Assembly: GCA_030627905.1 (NCBI GenBank)
Contig: DAOVRZ010000182.1
Span: 1 to 5,191, forward strand
Origin: JAGMES01 sp023128035
GTDB lineage: Bacteria > Bacillota > Halanaerobiia > DY22613
Direction: 5' to 3'
DNA length: 5,191 bases
The notes under the pieces are model-generated. The model was not told the origin of the DNA. It worked only from the letters and a program-made list of their open reading frames with translations, and searched no databases. Shown piece after piece: positions 5,145 to 5,191 of this stretch. The position numbers were made by a program, and so were the translations under genes. The stretch's first letter is position 1; the number at the start of each line of letters is the position of its first letter.

Positions 5145-5191
5145 TTAATTTAATGCTTGTTCTACTAACTCCATCAAATCTACCATCTTCA
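5145..5191 (-). CDS. C-terminal end of an unidentified protein, truncated by window edge
   Basis: Reading leftward from the right edge, one frame gives 14 residues, KMVDLMELVEQALN, followed by TAA at 5147-5145. The alternating hydrophobic/charged pattern is that of an amphipathic C-terminal helix, and the stop is followed at once by a T8 tract and then the flavoenzyme promoter, as expected for a gene end. A second minus-strand frame is also open over these few bases, so the call rests on position and pattern. Too little is present to name a family. The 52-base gap to the next co-oriented gene permits, but does not show, co-transcription. Confidence 0.5.
   Translation of the reverse strand, partial: KMVDLMELVEQALN

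Overview
This AT-rich window comes from a prokaryote that handles CoA thioesters. It holds three complete genes and two fragments, and most of it is coding. Short spacers carry A/T-only TATA-like boxes and T-tracts, Shine-Dalgarno matches are weak or absent, and the enzymes belong to families of anaerobic fatty- or organic-acid catabolism. This fits an anaerobic archaeon, and an Asgard-type (Lokiarchaeota-like) genome is my best guess. That is inference: there is no rRNA or phylogenetic marker here, and a low-GC syntrophic bacterium is not excluded.

Layout, left to right: (1) the C-terminal part of a crotonase/enoyl-CoA hydratase on the plus strand, cut by the window start; (2) an 84-bp convergent spacer; (3) a complete 565-residue acyl-CoA synthetase (AMP-forming ligase) on the minus strand; (4) a 132-bp divergent promoter spacer with a perfect 11-bp tandem repeat and an inverted repeat; (5) a complete 204-residue carboxymuconolactone decarboxylase/AhpD-like protein on the plus strand; (6) a 58-bp convergent spacer, T-rich on the minus strand; (7) a complete 663-residue flavin/iron-sulfur oxidoreductase of the 2,4-dienoyl-CoA reductase/trimethylamine dehydrogenase family on the minus strand; (8) a 52-bp spacer with a T8 tract and a TATA-like element; (9) the last 14 codons of an unidentified minus-strand gene.

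Strands alternate (plus, minus, plus, minus, minus), so the genes are not one operon. They still make metabolic sense together: a ligase to activate a carboxylic acid, a crotonase to hydrate (or otherwise process) its enoyl-CoA, a flavoenzyme to reduce or oxidise an unsaturated or amine-type intermediate, and a CMD-fold protein of the kind often found beside such genes. The true substrate cannot be read from the sequence.

The most interesting feature is the flavoenzyme. Its Fe-S cysteine loop is short (C-x2-C-x3-C-x4-C), the usual catalytic Tyr position in the barrel is Met, and its second nucleotide-binding domain lacks GxGxxG, so it is probably not an ordinary FadH. The ligase also has unusual residues at two core motifs, including Arg where the C-terminal catalytic Lys is expected. 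I saw no CRISPR array, tRNA, rRNA, insertion sequence or defence system.
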